From Endocalyx cinctus (taxonomy: Eukaryota; Ascomycota; Sordariomycetes; Amphisphaeriales; Apiosporaceae), in NCBI GenBank assembly GCA_001600455.1, contig BCKC01000010.1, positions 440,144-504,143 on the forward strand: 64,000 nt of DNA, read 5' to 3'. Positions within the stretch are counted from its first letter, which is position 1, and each line of letters begins with the position of its first letter. Under the pieces are notes generated by a model that made no database searches, was not told the DNA's origin, and worked only from the letters and a program-made list of their open reading frames with translations. Shown in pieces: positions 22,470 through 34,108 of this stretch. Position numbers and translations under genes: made by a program.

Positions 22470-24979
22470 ATGGCATCTTTAGTTTCTGATTTACTTTCGG
22501 GTGATATCTCAAATAATACCGTGCCCAAACCCAGCCAGCAACAGTCTCCCGAACAGCCCCCATCAGAGCAATTCTCGTCAACTGCAGATCTACCATCAGC
22601 ATCTTCACACTCTACAGCTACATTTTCTCCAATTTTACCTCACGTTTCAAAAAGTTCGCCTCGACAATGTGACACAACGGGTCAAATTGCCCCTCCTGGG
22701 ATGAAGCCACGGGTGACTGCAACTCTCTGGGAAGACGAAGGGTCCTTATGCTTTCAGGTCGAGGTTAGAGGTATTTGCGTTGCTCGGCGGGAAGATAATC
22801 ACATGATTAACGGCACGAAACTCCTAAATGTTGCAGGGATGACTAGAGGGAGGCGAGACGGTATCATGAAAAGTGAGAAAATCAGGCATGTAGTGAAAAT
22901 AGGCCCAATGCATCTCAAAGGTGTCTGGATTCCATTCGAGCGAGCTCTGGATTTTGCGAATAAGGAGGGGATTACTGAGCTTTTATATCCGTTATTTGTT
23001 CATAATATCGGCAGCCTACTCTACCATCCACAGAATCAGAACAGGACAAACCAAGTCATGGCAGCAGCTGCGCGTCGAAAAGAAGAGCAGACAAAATTGC
23101 GTGAGGGAAGGTCACTCGGTCCAGATCCGCAATCGTCAGGACTGTCATCATGCAGTCAATATTTCGCACTTCCTACTCCGCCTACAAGCGCTTCACGTTT
23201 AATGAGGACCCAGTTGAATTCTGCAGGTGCTCTAATTGAGACTACTGAGTCCCGGGTCGATTTTACATCTGATATCAACATCAAACCCTCTCATACAACT
23301 CCACAACTGCCTGAATCTTTAACAATTACACCCGCTACATCACCTTTAGCCCATGGTATGAGCTCACGTCGTTCTTTAAGTCCATACTCTTCTAAATTCC
23401 ACCTGGATCAAAACACAAACGCAAATGAAGGAAATCAACAGCAACCTATACCTCACATTATTCCAAAACCGAGTTCCAATGGGGACCAGCGACAAATATC
23501 ACCCAGCCTGGAGTCGCCGTACAGCAACAGTGATAGCAGTAGCTCGGATGAAGAGCATGACTTGCTGCTACGGAACGATCGAAAGTCTATACTGCTTGAT
23601 CGATTAATGAAGTATTTCTACACTATTATTTCCTCCTGTCGAACCTCGCCCTCGCCAATGAGGTCGGGACCCCATGATGGTAGTGATGCCAATGGGTCTG
23701 CAGATCCGAGATCCGCAAGAGCACCTCATTTACCTCAGAATTCTAGCAATAGCGACAGAAATAGCAACAACAATAATATTCCTAACAAACGACAACACGA
23801 TGACGAAGATGAGGGTCGCAGATCTGGCGGAAATCCGAAGAAGAGATCCCGACTAAATGGCACTTCCTCTGGATCGAAGAGGCTTGCATGTCCCTATTTT
23901 AAGAAGGACCCTATTCGTTTTCAAACACGGCAATCATGCCCCGGACCCGGTTGGGAGACAGTGCATCGTGTCAAGTATGTTAATAACATTTCCTTCCATC
24001 TCATCAAACATTATACTTGTACGCGAACTAATCACTCGATGAAGGGAACATCTTGACCGCAACCATGCATTACCTATCAGCTGCCTCCGCTGCTACACCG
24101 CTTTTGAGACCGAGAGAGACCGCGACACCCATATGAGATCTTCGGAAAGGTGTGAGGTTCAAGAACAGCCACCTCGAACCGAAGGATTTGATGCTACCCA
24201 ACGAACGGAGCTGAAAACGCGCCCACGGGGCTACAAAGATATGAGCGAAGCCCAGAAATGGCGTCACGTTTATCTTATCCTATTTCCGGACACATTAGAG
24301 GCTGACATTCCAAGTCCCTGTAAGCTAATCTGTCCTGAAAAAACTCGGTAGTAGCATCGTCCCATAGATTCCCATTATTAACCAATAGATATCAGATTAC
24401 GAATTCAAAACCCCTAACGATCCGGGTCATCCCTATGATCCAATGACGGAATACGAGAATTTTCTACAACGCGAAATGCCGCCTCGTGTGCGGGAGCAAC
24501 TCGAAACTCGCATTGAACAGGCTCTTGACCCTGTCGAGGAAGCTCTAAGAGGCCAGATCATTGAAATTGTACGGGATACCCAGCTGGAGTTATTTCGATC
24601 GTTTATATCTTCGATGCAGCAGAGACCGCAGCCGGTTACGGATAATACCGTAGAGAAGCCGCACGACCCATCATATCGTGACCAACAAACGCTGGATGAC
24701 GGCGCATCAAGCCAGTTCGCCAATTGCCCTATACTATCCCAACCTTCAGGAACGATCGTGAGCTTGGAGGAACAACTCCAACCGTTCCACCCTGAGCCGT
24801 ATCTGCTTGAGTGGGATATGTCTGGGTTCGAAGCCGGATTTGACGGTCAGTTATTCGACTTTGGGCAATTGATGGCGGGAACAGGAACCAATGATTCGGC
24901 TTATGGAACTATATCTACAGCCGGCACAGAGGAGGTGAAGTGTGACGATACAATAAATGATGCACCACCAAACGAATAG
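22470..24979 (+). CDS. Chimeric transcription factor: StuA-type APSES domain plus zinc-finger-like domain
   Basis: About 787 residues from exons 22470-23974, 24045-24319 and 24396-24979. Residues ~78-185 are a StuA/Efg1-type APSES DNA-binding domain ([66 protein letters not shown]). The second half is a different fungal family: [10 protein letters not shown] at about 375, a Lys/Arg nuclear-localisation stretch (NPKKRSR), then [67 protein letters not shown] and SPYYEF. That is the C2H2-like module with a conserved downstream block seen in many fungal regulators. Both halves lie in one uninterrupted 501-codon exon plus two cleanly spliced ones, so the joining is genetic, not an annotation artefact. 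StuA-type proteins usually lack the second module. Confidence 0.85.
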
Positions 24980-26056
24980 TCCAAGAGATATTTAGGGGTA
25001 ATAAACTTAGTTTTTAAAGTACTGATGACTTTCAAATTCCTGAACGTATAAGAGTGTTGTGAGTGCTGAATTACGGAAATATTTAAAAGCCTAATTCTAT
25101 ATTAAAGTAGGTGAGCTTATGCTTACATATAAATTTTACAAGCTTTTCCAAACATTTTGGCTTCCTTGTAAACTGACAAGGGGCGAACTAAATTACTGTT
25201 CATATGAGAGTCACCATAAAAATATGTTGAGGTAGATATCTGAATGAGAGGGCACACATTGTGAGGTTGACTCTGTCCACTAGAATAGAAGGAACTATTT
25301 GCATATTAGTGAAACCCACCAGAGGCGGAAAAGCCCAGGTATCTAACTAGCTACCTAGGAGCTGGCAATATATAAACACCACTACAACCAAGAAAATAAA
25401 GAGTGAATAGTTAACTAGAATACGGTTATACATACGTACCTCTTCCTTCTTTCCAATTCTTACTCTTATCATGTTAAAACAACTTGCTTCTGAGATTGGA
25501 ACGATGGATGGCTTCCATTCTTAGCGTAAGTACCAGACCAACAATAATCCATGTTGACTTAAATAGTTTCTATGAAGGATTATAATAGGACTCGCTCGCT
25601 AAGTCTACCGATCCATATGTGACATGCCATGACGTTAGAATAAGTTAATGTTCTTAGTAAGCACAAAGAGAACATCGCAGCATGCTACTGAAATAAGCAA
25701 CTGCAAGTTGCAATTTCTCGGTGAATTTTTATATAAATCGGAATTTCCTCTTGTTATCCATTTTCTATTGGTATGCTGCTAGATCTTACGTGGTATTCAT
25801 GCCTGTCCATATCCTTCCAGCTAATGGCGATCACCTCGTATTATAAGCTATCCCTTTAGCAGTCGTTAATTTTCCTAGACGGTGCTCATATCTGGAGGCC
25901 TATATAAGCTGGATGAATCTCCTCACCCTTAATTAGAAAGTGATCAGAACTTTGCACACCTTCACCTACCTAAGTCTTCACTATCCAATTCAAACAGCCT
26001 TAAATCTACTTATTTTATTCATACCTCACACCCAACCCGACCTACCAATCATCATC
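24980..26056. other. AT-rich spacer
   Basis: No gene seen. A TATA-like tataaat is at about 25731, and a tatataagctgg word at about 25902 lies 155 bases before the small secreted protein start, a plausible core promoter. Confidence 0.45.
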
Positions 26057-26298
26057 ATGCGTTTCTCCGCAACCACTTCTGTTCTTTTCGTCGCTGTTGC
26101 GTACCTGCAGGGCGCATTTGCTATCCCAAACGCCGTCAACAACGGTGTTGGGCTAGATGCTAGACAGGGAGGATGTACTCCGGATTGTCCCGCTCAAGTA
26201 TGTGGCCTTCTTCTGACACATTAAATGTATCCATTTCTAACAGAACATGTGCGCAGGATCCATGCCCGCCCGAATGTTGCTTTTGCGGGCGACCCTAG
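26057..26298 (+). CDS. Small secreted cysteine-rich protein
   Basis: A 60-residue pre-protein from exons 26057-26197 and 26257-26298. The N-terminus (MRFSATTSVLFVAVAYLQG then AFA) is a clear signal peptide. A short pro-like part ends at DARQ, and the mature tail packs six cysteines in the pattern CX3CX5CX3CCXC (CTPDC, PC, PPECCFC). Small size and cysteine density are typical of secreted effectors or antimicrobial-like peptides; a metal-binding role is also possible. I chose the second of two AG acceptors because it preserves the cysteine-rich frame; the first (26244) would give a cysteine-poor tail in another frame. It stands alone in a gene-poor region. Confidence 0.7.
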
Positions 26299-28145
26299 GA
26301 GCCTAGTTGAAAGGTTGGAATCATGACGTCTTAGCAAATCCAATAGGAGACAGAGCGCAATACTGTCTCGTGAAATATATAGCCTCGGTTCAGCGGCGAT
26401 GCTTTTAGAGCGTCACAAAATGAAAATGGCAGCTAGGTAGAAAACGAATATGTTAGGATAAAGGGGCATACAGGGGTTCCAGTTGTAAACACTCGCTATC
26501 ACATCAATTATTTATATCAATTCTGGGAATAGATAAAAACAATCTCATTGAACATTGTCATGATAAAACGTAATTTTCTGCGAGTCGAATATACTATAGA
26601 ATAACTAAGTACGACTCTTGAATTTGACACGTTAATTATAATAATGAATCAACAGGCCAGGTTGTGGGACTGGCTCACGATTCCTAGGTACAGAAGATGG
26701 CTGTAATTAGATGACTAGTTAATTAACTCGACTTGAACTATAACGTAACTATATGTACTACGAAGGCAATTTCTTTAACTATTACTTCATATTCCTTCTG
26801 TTACCATGTAATTAAGGGTTGGGGATACGTTGGAGTGTAGGACAGCGCAACGAAGCTTAGCAGTTGAGCAGGGGTGTAGTTTAAAAATCGAATAACTAAT
26901 TAGTGCATTAATTGTTGACCTCTTATTATATTTATTCAGGGAGGAAGGCCTTCCTTATATAGACATATTCTACTAGGGCTACTTCGGGTAGCCGTGGACA
27001 CACACCGTAGACTCTATGATAACTAATCCCCCCGACATACCGTCAGAAATGCCCTGCTTAGATTATAATAAATGTTACCTTCCACAGATCTCAACGAACA
27101 GTTAAATGCACAGTTAAATGAAATCGGCCAAAAACTCCTATCACTAAATAGACAAGTCGTATTATATGTAGCGAAGTCGATAATAAATAGCATTACAAAT
27201 ACAGAGTATAGCAAGGATCCAAGAAGTACATAGATACTTCTAACGGATTTCTGTTACCCATTAAAGGTTAAAAGTTGCTTAAATATTTTTATGATATCAA
27301 AATATTCCTCTAACGTCGTTCTTAACTAGCTAGAAATATATAAATATAATATTCAACTATCTAGTAAAATAACACACAATTAACCTCAAGCTAATACCAC
27401 GGTAGCCATGGTAGCGTCTCGTATAGCAATAGGGCAACCAATGGGTTATCCCAGCTAAAACAGCGTCGGTCAACAGATACTGAAATGATAGGTTCAATAG
27501 AAACCGCGATAACCGATAAATAGTAAATTCATATGGGATGAGGTACGTGGGTAAGCTCAGGCGGGCCACGGGCGTGCTGGATGTGCAAGTCTGATCAGGT
27601 AGATGTCTGCGACTCTCACATCCAAGTTGATTTTTCTAAACTAGAATAATTTATATGTACTTAAAGGAGATCACCCAAGAGAATTATTATGGGTGTTACT
27701 GACAGTCTGGAAAGTCAAAGATACTTAACTACATACTCCTTTTTTGGCCTGTGGCAATAAGGGGGAACATAAGCCACACGACAATTAGCAGCTCTAGCCA
27801 CTTAGCCACTTAACCCACACCCGTGGGTCACCTCAGAATTTTAGTAAAACTGTCGTGTCACGTGGTCTTGGCTTAGTTTAAGTTAAATTTAGTCAACCCC
27901 AGATTCAGGGGATGCCTAGTATAAATCGGATTCCGCGGAACCCGTACAACGAGGTATCAAAACTTTCCACCTGTGTTGTAATCCATGTTGCTTATATTAC
28001 CTTCATGCACCTCTTCGCTTGAGTTGATTCATATCCAGTACTAAGAATTATCACGTGTATTTTGCGTTTTCATATCCATTATTTCCCATACTTAGCACTG
28101 GAGAGAGCTGTTTGTGTACAAATAGTACATACGTACTTAGCGCTT
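26299..28145. other. AT-rich spacer, possibly degraded repeat
   Basis: About 1.8 kb with no coding frame. The middle part (about 26940-27600) looks like decayed mobile DNA: it has a short perfect hairpin (GGCTAC/GTAGCC around TTCGG, 26977-26993) and stop-dense frames. No terminal repeats could be matched. A CCACCCGTGGG-like near-palindrome is at about 27813-27826. Confidence 0.4.
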
Positions 28146-31100
28146 ATGACTGATCAACATATCGATCACGCAATGGAGGCCGAGCCGGCCGAAATTCCCG
28201 GACAGACGTCTCCATCTAGCGGCGTTCGGCGAGCGGTAGGCTGGTCCCACGTTACATATACCAATGTGGATAGATTTTGTTAGTTTTTTTTTACTAACAC
28301 CACTATTTACCTGCAGTGTGACCAATGTAGATTGAGAAAGGTGAACTCGAATATGTTAAACAAGAACAACCCTTCATACCATCTGAAGTTGGCTTATGCG
28401 AGAGATAACTTGCAAGCAGAGGCTTACACTGTATGAGTCTAATAGATCCGCTGTGACAAAGAGTCCCCATGCTCTAACTGTCGTAGCGCCAAGCGCCTCT
28501 GCAGTTCGACTGGCGCCGGGCAGAAACCTAAAGAACAGAGACAGAGGGTACTCATATCAAGTCAATAGTACGCATAATTCTTCTACTCCCTTCGAGGCCT
28601 CCTCTTCCACCACTTAGATGTCACCCAGTAAAAGAAGGTAATTCATCAACTAAACTCGTATTTACTGGTTCCCAGTGAAAAGAAAATAGACCAAATCGAG
28701 GATAGGTTGGCAAGTATTGAAACGCTCCTCCGTAACCTTATTACCTCTTCCAATATTCTTACCGCCGGACAAAATGCCGCCTCCGCCCCGGCTTCCTCGC
28801 CGAGTGCTAGTATTCCAGTCATACCTCAGACAACGGCAAGTCGTGTAGCGAAGAGCCTTGTATCTGACGCCTCATCCTCGTCATCACCTCCGCCTGCTTC
28901 TCTAGGACCCGCACCAGTCGACAGATTAACTCCATCCTCGCAAGCAGCACCTACCAATAGTAGCGTCAACGCCAGCGGCCGCGGCACGCCTTCTCAGCCC
29001 GGCTCCGAAAGCGTCTTCGCCGCCGAGGAAGACGACGCCGGGAACTTTGAGGGTAACTCCTCCATGGCGGCGCACGCTGTTTTCGCAAGCGAATTTCTCG
29101 CGGACGCCGTGGAGCGGACTTCTCTCCTAGACGGTGGCGAAGGACCCCTCCATAGCCCCAAGATGCGCGCAGCCCTTTCTAGTCTCAGGCAGATGGTACA
29201 TCTTCAGAGCCGCCGAAACAATCGTGGCGTCTCGGGCGGCGGGGGAGGGCTGGGTGAACACGCTCGCTGGCCTCAGAATAAGCAGCCGCCAAGGACAGAC
29301 CTACGAAATTTGCCGTTACCGCCTATGGATATTGTGGTTAAGAAGTTGAAGGAAATGAAGAGTATAGCTCCCCCCTTTCTCTTGCTCCTTTTCTATGCCA
29401 TTAACTTTTTAACTGATAAAACGTACAGATGGACCTGTACCCGTCATGTTGGCTATTATATACTGCTTCTCGGATTTTGAACGTTTTACGAACCACTGTC
29501 GAAAACTATACTTTAGCCCCGAAGGATCTCGAGCCGAGGGTCCTTTTATCCTCGTCAACGTTGGATTAATATACGTCTTCTTCGAGGCATGGCTCGCGTC
29601 GACTAATCAAGAAGAGAAAGATCGGTATGAAGCCTGTCGAGCCATGTGTCAACGCAACTTAGAGATCGCGATTTCGCAAATGAGCCTTATAATGCCAGCT
29701 CACCCGGATAATGTCGAAGGCTTGCTGATGGCTGTGAGTGCCTCTTGCGTTTATTTTCTTACCTTCCTCCCCTTCCCTCCTTCTTCTTCTTTTTCAATTA
29801 TTCTTCTTGTATGTTGATAAGATATCGGCAAACTGACAAGTTATCTACTATATCTAGGCAAGCTGGTGCATAGACGTATCCCGTGCCTCTCTAGCCTGGC
29901 TCCTCGTCTCCCGCGCAGCACATATGTGCCACTCTCTGGGCTGGCACCAGATCCACGGAATCAAGGATGATCTCACTTCGACGCGAGCGGAGAAATCGCT
30001 CTTATTCTGGTGCACGTATATGCTCGACAAGGCTTTATCTTTAAGATTAGGCCGTGCCTCAGTCCTGCAGGACTACGATATATCTCTCCCTCACGTAGTC
30101 CCCGACGCCAAGTCAGCTTACCCAGGGTCCGAGGTGATTACTCTCTGGATCAAGCATTCAACCCTCCTAGGTCGCATATACGAGCGCCTGTACTCTCCAG
30201 GTGCCTTGCGACAGCCCGAACGCATGAGAGTAGAACACGTCGCCTTGTTAGCCGCCGAGCAGAAGAAATTACTTGCCGAAAGTACCCTCCTGTACAACTC
30301 GATCTCGGGCCGTGACGATGATGAGGCCAAGGTTTTCGCGCTGACCCTGAAGAGCGACGAGGTCTCGTATCTGGCCGCGCTGAGCCTGACATACAGGGCG
30401 ATGCCGGCGAATGGAGTGCGTTCGCGCACCTTCAGTGACGAGTGTATCGACTCGGCGAGGGCGTCGATGCGCTGCCATCAAGAAACTATATCTATGATGG
30501 AGAATGAGAGTCTGAAAGTAGTTTATTTGCATTGGTATGTGTGCTTTCTCTCTCTGACTATTTCTTCCCGAGGAGAAAACAAGTGCTAACAAAGAAATAG
30601 GACAATCCTCTATTCCCCCTTTATACCCTTCATCGTGATATTCTGTCTCGTGATCGAAACAGGTGAGACCTCGGACCTTGACTACCTCTCGGACTTCGTG
30701 CAGTCTCTAGAGGCAGCCTGTCACGTCTCAACTTCTGTTCGCAAGCTGTGGCAGATGTGTCGGCTACTGCAGGACGTGGCGTCTCTTTATATCGAAGCGA
30801 AACGGGCCCAGGCTCAGGCAGCTCCTCTCGGCGCCGAGTTTGACTTGTATCTCTCGCAGCTAGGATTCATGCCCTTTTCATCTTCGGCTACTGCTAATAC
30901 GGCCGGCGGAGATATGATGGCTACCGATTCTATGCATCTTGATGACGCTACTGATTCGCAGCAACAGCAACACCCGCAAATGTCAAGTCAGCAGCCACAG
31001 CAAGATCAAGGGGGCCTGGCAGGAGTGGCAGGAAATGGAGCGACCAATCAACTCGGCGATTGGTTCGAGGGACATAACTACATCCTGGGCTTGATGGAAG

Positions 31101-31147
31101 AGGATCTCTCCGGATTCAATCCCTCTCTTTGGACAAATCCGACGTAA
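28146..31147 (+). CDS. Zn2Cys6 transcription factor with MHR domain
   Basis: About 807 residues from seven exons: 28146-28235, 28317-28340, 28446-28547, 28683-29361, 29429-29733, 29858-30534 and 30601-31147; the sum is in frame. The zinc cluster is assembled from three exons: CDQCRLRK comes from a 24-nt micro-exon and IRCDKESPCSNCRSAKRLC from the next, giving CX2CX6CX5CX2CX6C. A coiled-coil linker follows (KIDQIEDRLASIETLLRNL). The middle homology region is recognisable by PVMLAIIYCFSDFERF, LEGFLVNVG-like FILVNVGLIYVFFEAWL, HMCHSLGWHQIHG and LLFWCTYMLDKALSLRLGR. The tail is Gln-rich with an acidic end. The intron 3 acceptor is the least certain. Nuclear, targets unknown. Confidence 0.85.
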
Positions 31148-31638
31148 AAAAAAATTGTATAATAACAAGTGTATGTATGATAAGTATAATAGTTTTTCGC
31201 GAATGAGCGTATGGTAAACAAATAGCAATCTCTTCCCAGATCACAAGAAAACCGTTATTTCCTTGGTATTAATGTCGTTTTGATCTGTGATATATATGGG
31301 ATATTTAAGATCAGCAAGCAGACAACTAGTGAATTTTGTGTACGCAATAGGTCCGGATAATTTGGCATAAAGGGGGAAAGGAGATAGATAGTTGCACAAC
31401 TCTGTTCTTAAGCTGTTCTCAAAATTCGCCAACGGGAATCCCATACCATTTTCCGCGAATATATAATATTTATCTACGCATGCAGCACTGACGAGTCGAC
31501 CGTCCAACCGTCTACACTTCTTTCCGATATCTAAGTCAGTAGGTATACACGGCCATTTATTTCTTCCGCTGGTTGTAAAAAAAAAAAGCCTTTCTTTTTT
31601 TTCTTTTTTTTCTCGATTTATTTTCTCCCATCTCTCCA
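31148..31638. other. Convergent 3' spacer
   Basis: Shared 3' region of the regulator and the complex I gene, with a T-rich run (about 31589-31612 on the plus strand). No gene is supported. Confidence 0.5.
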
Positions 31639-32518
31639 TTATAGCTCCTTGCCCAGTCTTTCAGCCTCGAGCTCCTTCTCGGCTTGGCGGTAGTACTTCG
31701 CGGTATCGACACCATGCTGGCTGTGGTTGACGAAGTTAAACCACGGGATAGCGGCCATGAAGAGGGCCGAGTATCGCGACTGTCGGGCAGCGACACCTTG
31801 CATGTGAGGGGTGAGCCGGCTCTCGCCGTAAAGAGATTCGCCGGCTTTTACTTTGTCCACCATCTCGCGCATATCCATCTCGACCTCGCGCGCATTTTCC
31901 GCCATGCCGTAGAACCTGACTGTATGCGCACAGCAATTAGTATATACGCGGCCATTTACGTGAAAACATAAATCTGTTGGCGAAGGTAGAACCACGGCGA
32001 CGTAGACAAGAACCGGAGGTGAAAGAAACGTACGTGTTGACCGCGAGTAAAAGTAAAGGAATCCACCAATAGCACCCATGATTCCACTAAGTCGCATAGC
32101 CGTAGCAAAACCACCCCTTCCGACTCCTGAGGGAGATACTCTCTCCATTAAATAGAGCGTACCAGGGCCAGCGGCACCAGCGGCGAGGCCATGGACGTAA
32201 TCTGACGTCCGGGCATATCCTACTACTCGTTTGAAATGTCTGTATTGACGCCAAGATTATTCCACATGTCAGTATTTAAAGGATCACCAAGCGAATAAAA
32301 GATGGAACGCCAAAATATGTCGATTCGGTTTGAAGGAGAAGGGGGAATTAAAGGAGGACGTACGGATCATTGTCGATAAGCTATAAAAAAATAATAAGAC
32401 AATTAGCTTTAACTTCCTCTCATGATCCTAAATGGTGCAACTGAGAATAAAAACTCACGGGATATTCGGTCTGAACGACCTTGCTGGGAACGTAGTTAGG
32501 TTGTTGAGGATTCGCCAT
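31639..32518 (-). CDS. NADH:ubiquinone oxidoreductase ~20.9 kDa (NUXM-type) subunit
   Basis: Accessory subunit of mitochondrial complex I, inner membrane. Exons on the minus strand are 32518-32459, 32380-32364 (17 nt), 32239-32034 and 31919-31639, giving 187 residues, which fits a ~21 kDa protein. The N-terminus MANPQQPNYVPSKVVQTEYP continues through LIDNDPHFKRVVGYARTSDY, a block typical of the fungal family, then a Gly-rich membrane segment (RLSGIMGAIGGFLYFYSRST) and RFYGMAENAREVEMDMREMV near the middle. The C-terminus is charged helix. It is divergent from the Csm3 gene, with start codons 394 bp apart. The family is clear to me; the exact subunit name less so. Confidence 0.85.
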
Positions 32519-32768
32519 GATGTTGACGGATTCAATTGGGTTGTTCCCGACAGCTTCAGTCTCGATTTATATTCAAGATTCATCAAATGAGAGGTTATTC
32601 GCCTTTCAAGCTTCAACGGAGCTGGGGTTGATTGATCAATTTGATTAAGTAAGCGGTATTTCTTCGGATTTGATTGGGAATCTGACTTTTAAGTATTGTG
32701 GCTGATGGAATTGATTTGGTTGTGGCTGAGTAAATTCAATTAATCAATCTCCCCACTAATAAGCTAAG

Positions 32769-32774
32769 ACGCGT
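32769..32774. promoter_or_regulatory. MluI cell-cycle box (MCB), distal
   Basis: Perfect ACGCGT palindrome, 139 bases upstream of the Csm3/Swi3 start codon. In yeasts this is the site of the MBF (Mbp1-Swi6) G1/S activator. Confidence 0.55.
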
Positions 32775-32800
32775 TTTCATGTACTAAATGCCATCCTTTT

Positions 32801-32806
32801 ACGCGT
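32801..32806. promoter_or_regulatory. MluI cell-cycle box (MCB), proximal
   Basis: Second perfect ACGCGT, 107 bases upstream of the same start and 32 bases from the first. Paired MCBs are usual at DNA-replication genes. Confidence 0.55.
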
Positions 32807-32912
32807 CTACCCTGTTGTATGTATGTGATGATAAAATAAAAGTTGTCTTTTCCCAGAACCAACCATTCTTGTCAATTAACGACAAATAGAGATAAAATAT
32901 TCTTCAATCGTC

Positions 32913-34108
32913 ATGTCTGCACGGACAGCTCCCTCAAAAACACCACGACCGGCGAATAAAGATATTGATAACTACGATATCGACGATGACCCCTTTGCTG
33001 ATCTTGAGCCAACTGAGACTCAGAAAAAGCAAGATGAGCCATCCAAAAAGCGAAAAGATGTCGCTAGCTTAGGTATCGACGAAGAGGTTTCTGTTTCGAA
33101 AAAACCACGTGCTCCTGCTGTAAAACTTGACGAGACAAGGTTGATGTCAGAAAAAGGCATACCTAGACTACGAAGAAAAGCTCGGGAACTCAGATTTAAG
33201 GGGAAAGGGCATGAAGTATGTAACTCCAATCCCAGTTCTGTTTAAAATATTAGTCTAATCCATTAAAGTTCTCCGACACGGCTCGACTCCTTTCATTCTA
33301 CCAGCTCTGGCTGGACGACCTGTTCCCTAAAGCCAAGTTCCTCGACGCTTTAAAGATGGTGGAGAAAGCCGGTCATACTAAACTTCTGCGGATAAAACGA
33401 CTCGAGTGGATCGACGAAGGGAAACCCAAGCCTTCTGTCACTGAAGAATATGCAGATCTATTTGACGGTCTAGACGATCAGACCGAGGAGACGCGCGAAC
33501 CAGCTAAATTCCCGGCCAGAGTAGCTCCTATGTTCCAACAGCAACAAAAAGGAGCTAGCGATCGACAGAAAACGCCAACTAGAGATAATCCTTTTGATGA
33601 TGATGAAGATCTCTACAATGCGACGCCGAAACAGAACCAGTCGAAGCCTACCACTTCAGGTCCAGGTACATCCACAGATTCTCTCTTCGGGAACGGCGGA
33701 AATAGTGGGCAGAATAATGACGACGAACCTGATGATGATGAATTGGATGCGTTAATGGCAGGAAGTGAAGTGCGAAATACAACTTCAACCTCGTTATTTG
33801 GAAACGGCGCTCTTCCCAGTAGACCTCGGGAAGAGCCAGAAGAGGATGAGTTAGACGCTCTAATGGCCGGGATCGGGAACAGTTCTCATTCAAACCCAGA
33901 CAATAATCCAAAGATAAAACCTACGGAGCGGCATGAAGAGGAAGAGGAAGATGATTTAGATGCCCTCATGGCGGAAGCAGAGATGCATAGACCCAGTTCT
34001 ATAAAACCTGTACCAGCCACAACTTCTCAGAAACAGAAGCATAACGACGATGAAGCATTCGATGAGGATGCAGAAGCGGCAATGGCTGAGATGGATGGTA
34101 TGTGGTAA
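32913..34108 (+). CDS. csm3: Replication fork protection subunit Csm3/Swi3 (TIPIN homologue)
   Basis: About 380 residues from exons 32913-33215 and 33269-34108. Partner of Tof1/Swi1 in the fork protection complex, nuclear, needed for fork stability and the S-phase checkpoint. The Swi3 domain is at about residues 75-145 (GIPRLRRKARELRFKGKGHE, then FSDTARLLSFYQLWLDDLFP and FLDALKMVEKAGH with KRLEWIDE). The N-terminus is basic/acidic with KKRK. The long acidic tail contains three matching motifs (DELDALMAG, DELDALMAG, DDLDALMAE) from about residue 260 on. Two MCB boxes upstream support G1/S expression. The start is the first ATG after the AT-rich leader. Confidence 0.9.

Noticed and set aside
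7752..25000. Idea of a secondary-metabolite cluster (MFS, acyltransferase, SDR, regulators)
   Set aside because: No PKS, NRPS, terpene synthase, DMATS or P450 in the window and wide unrelated spacers; evidence is too weak to call a cluster.
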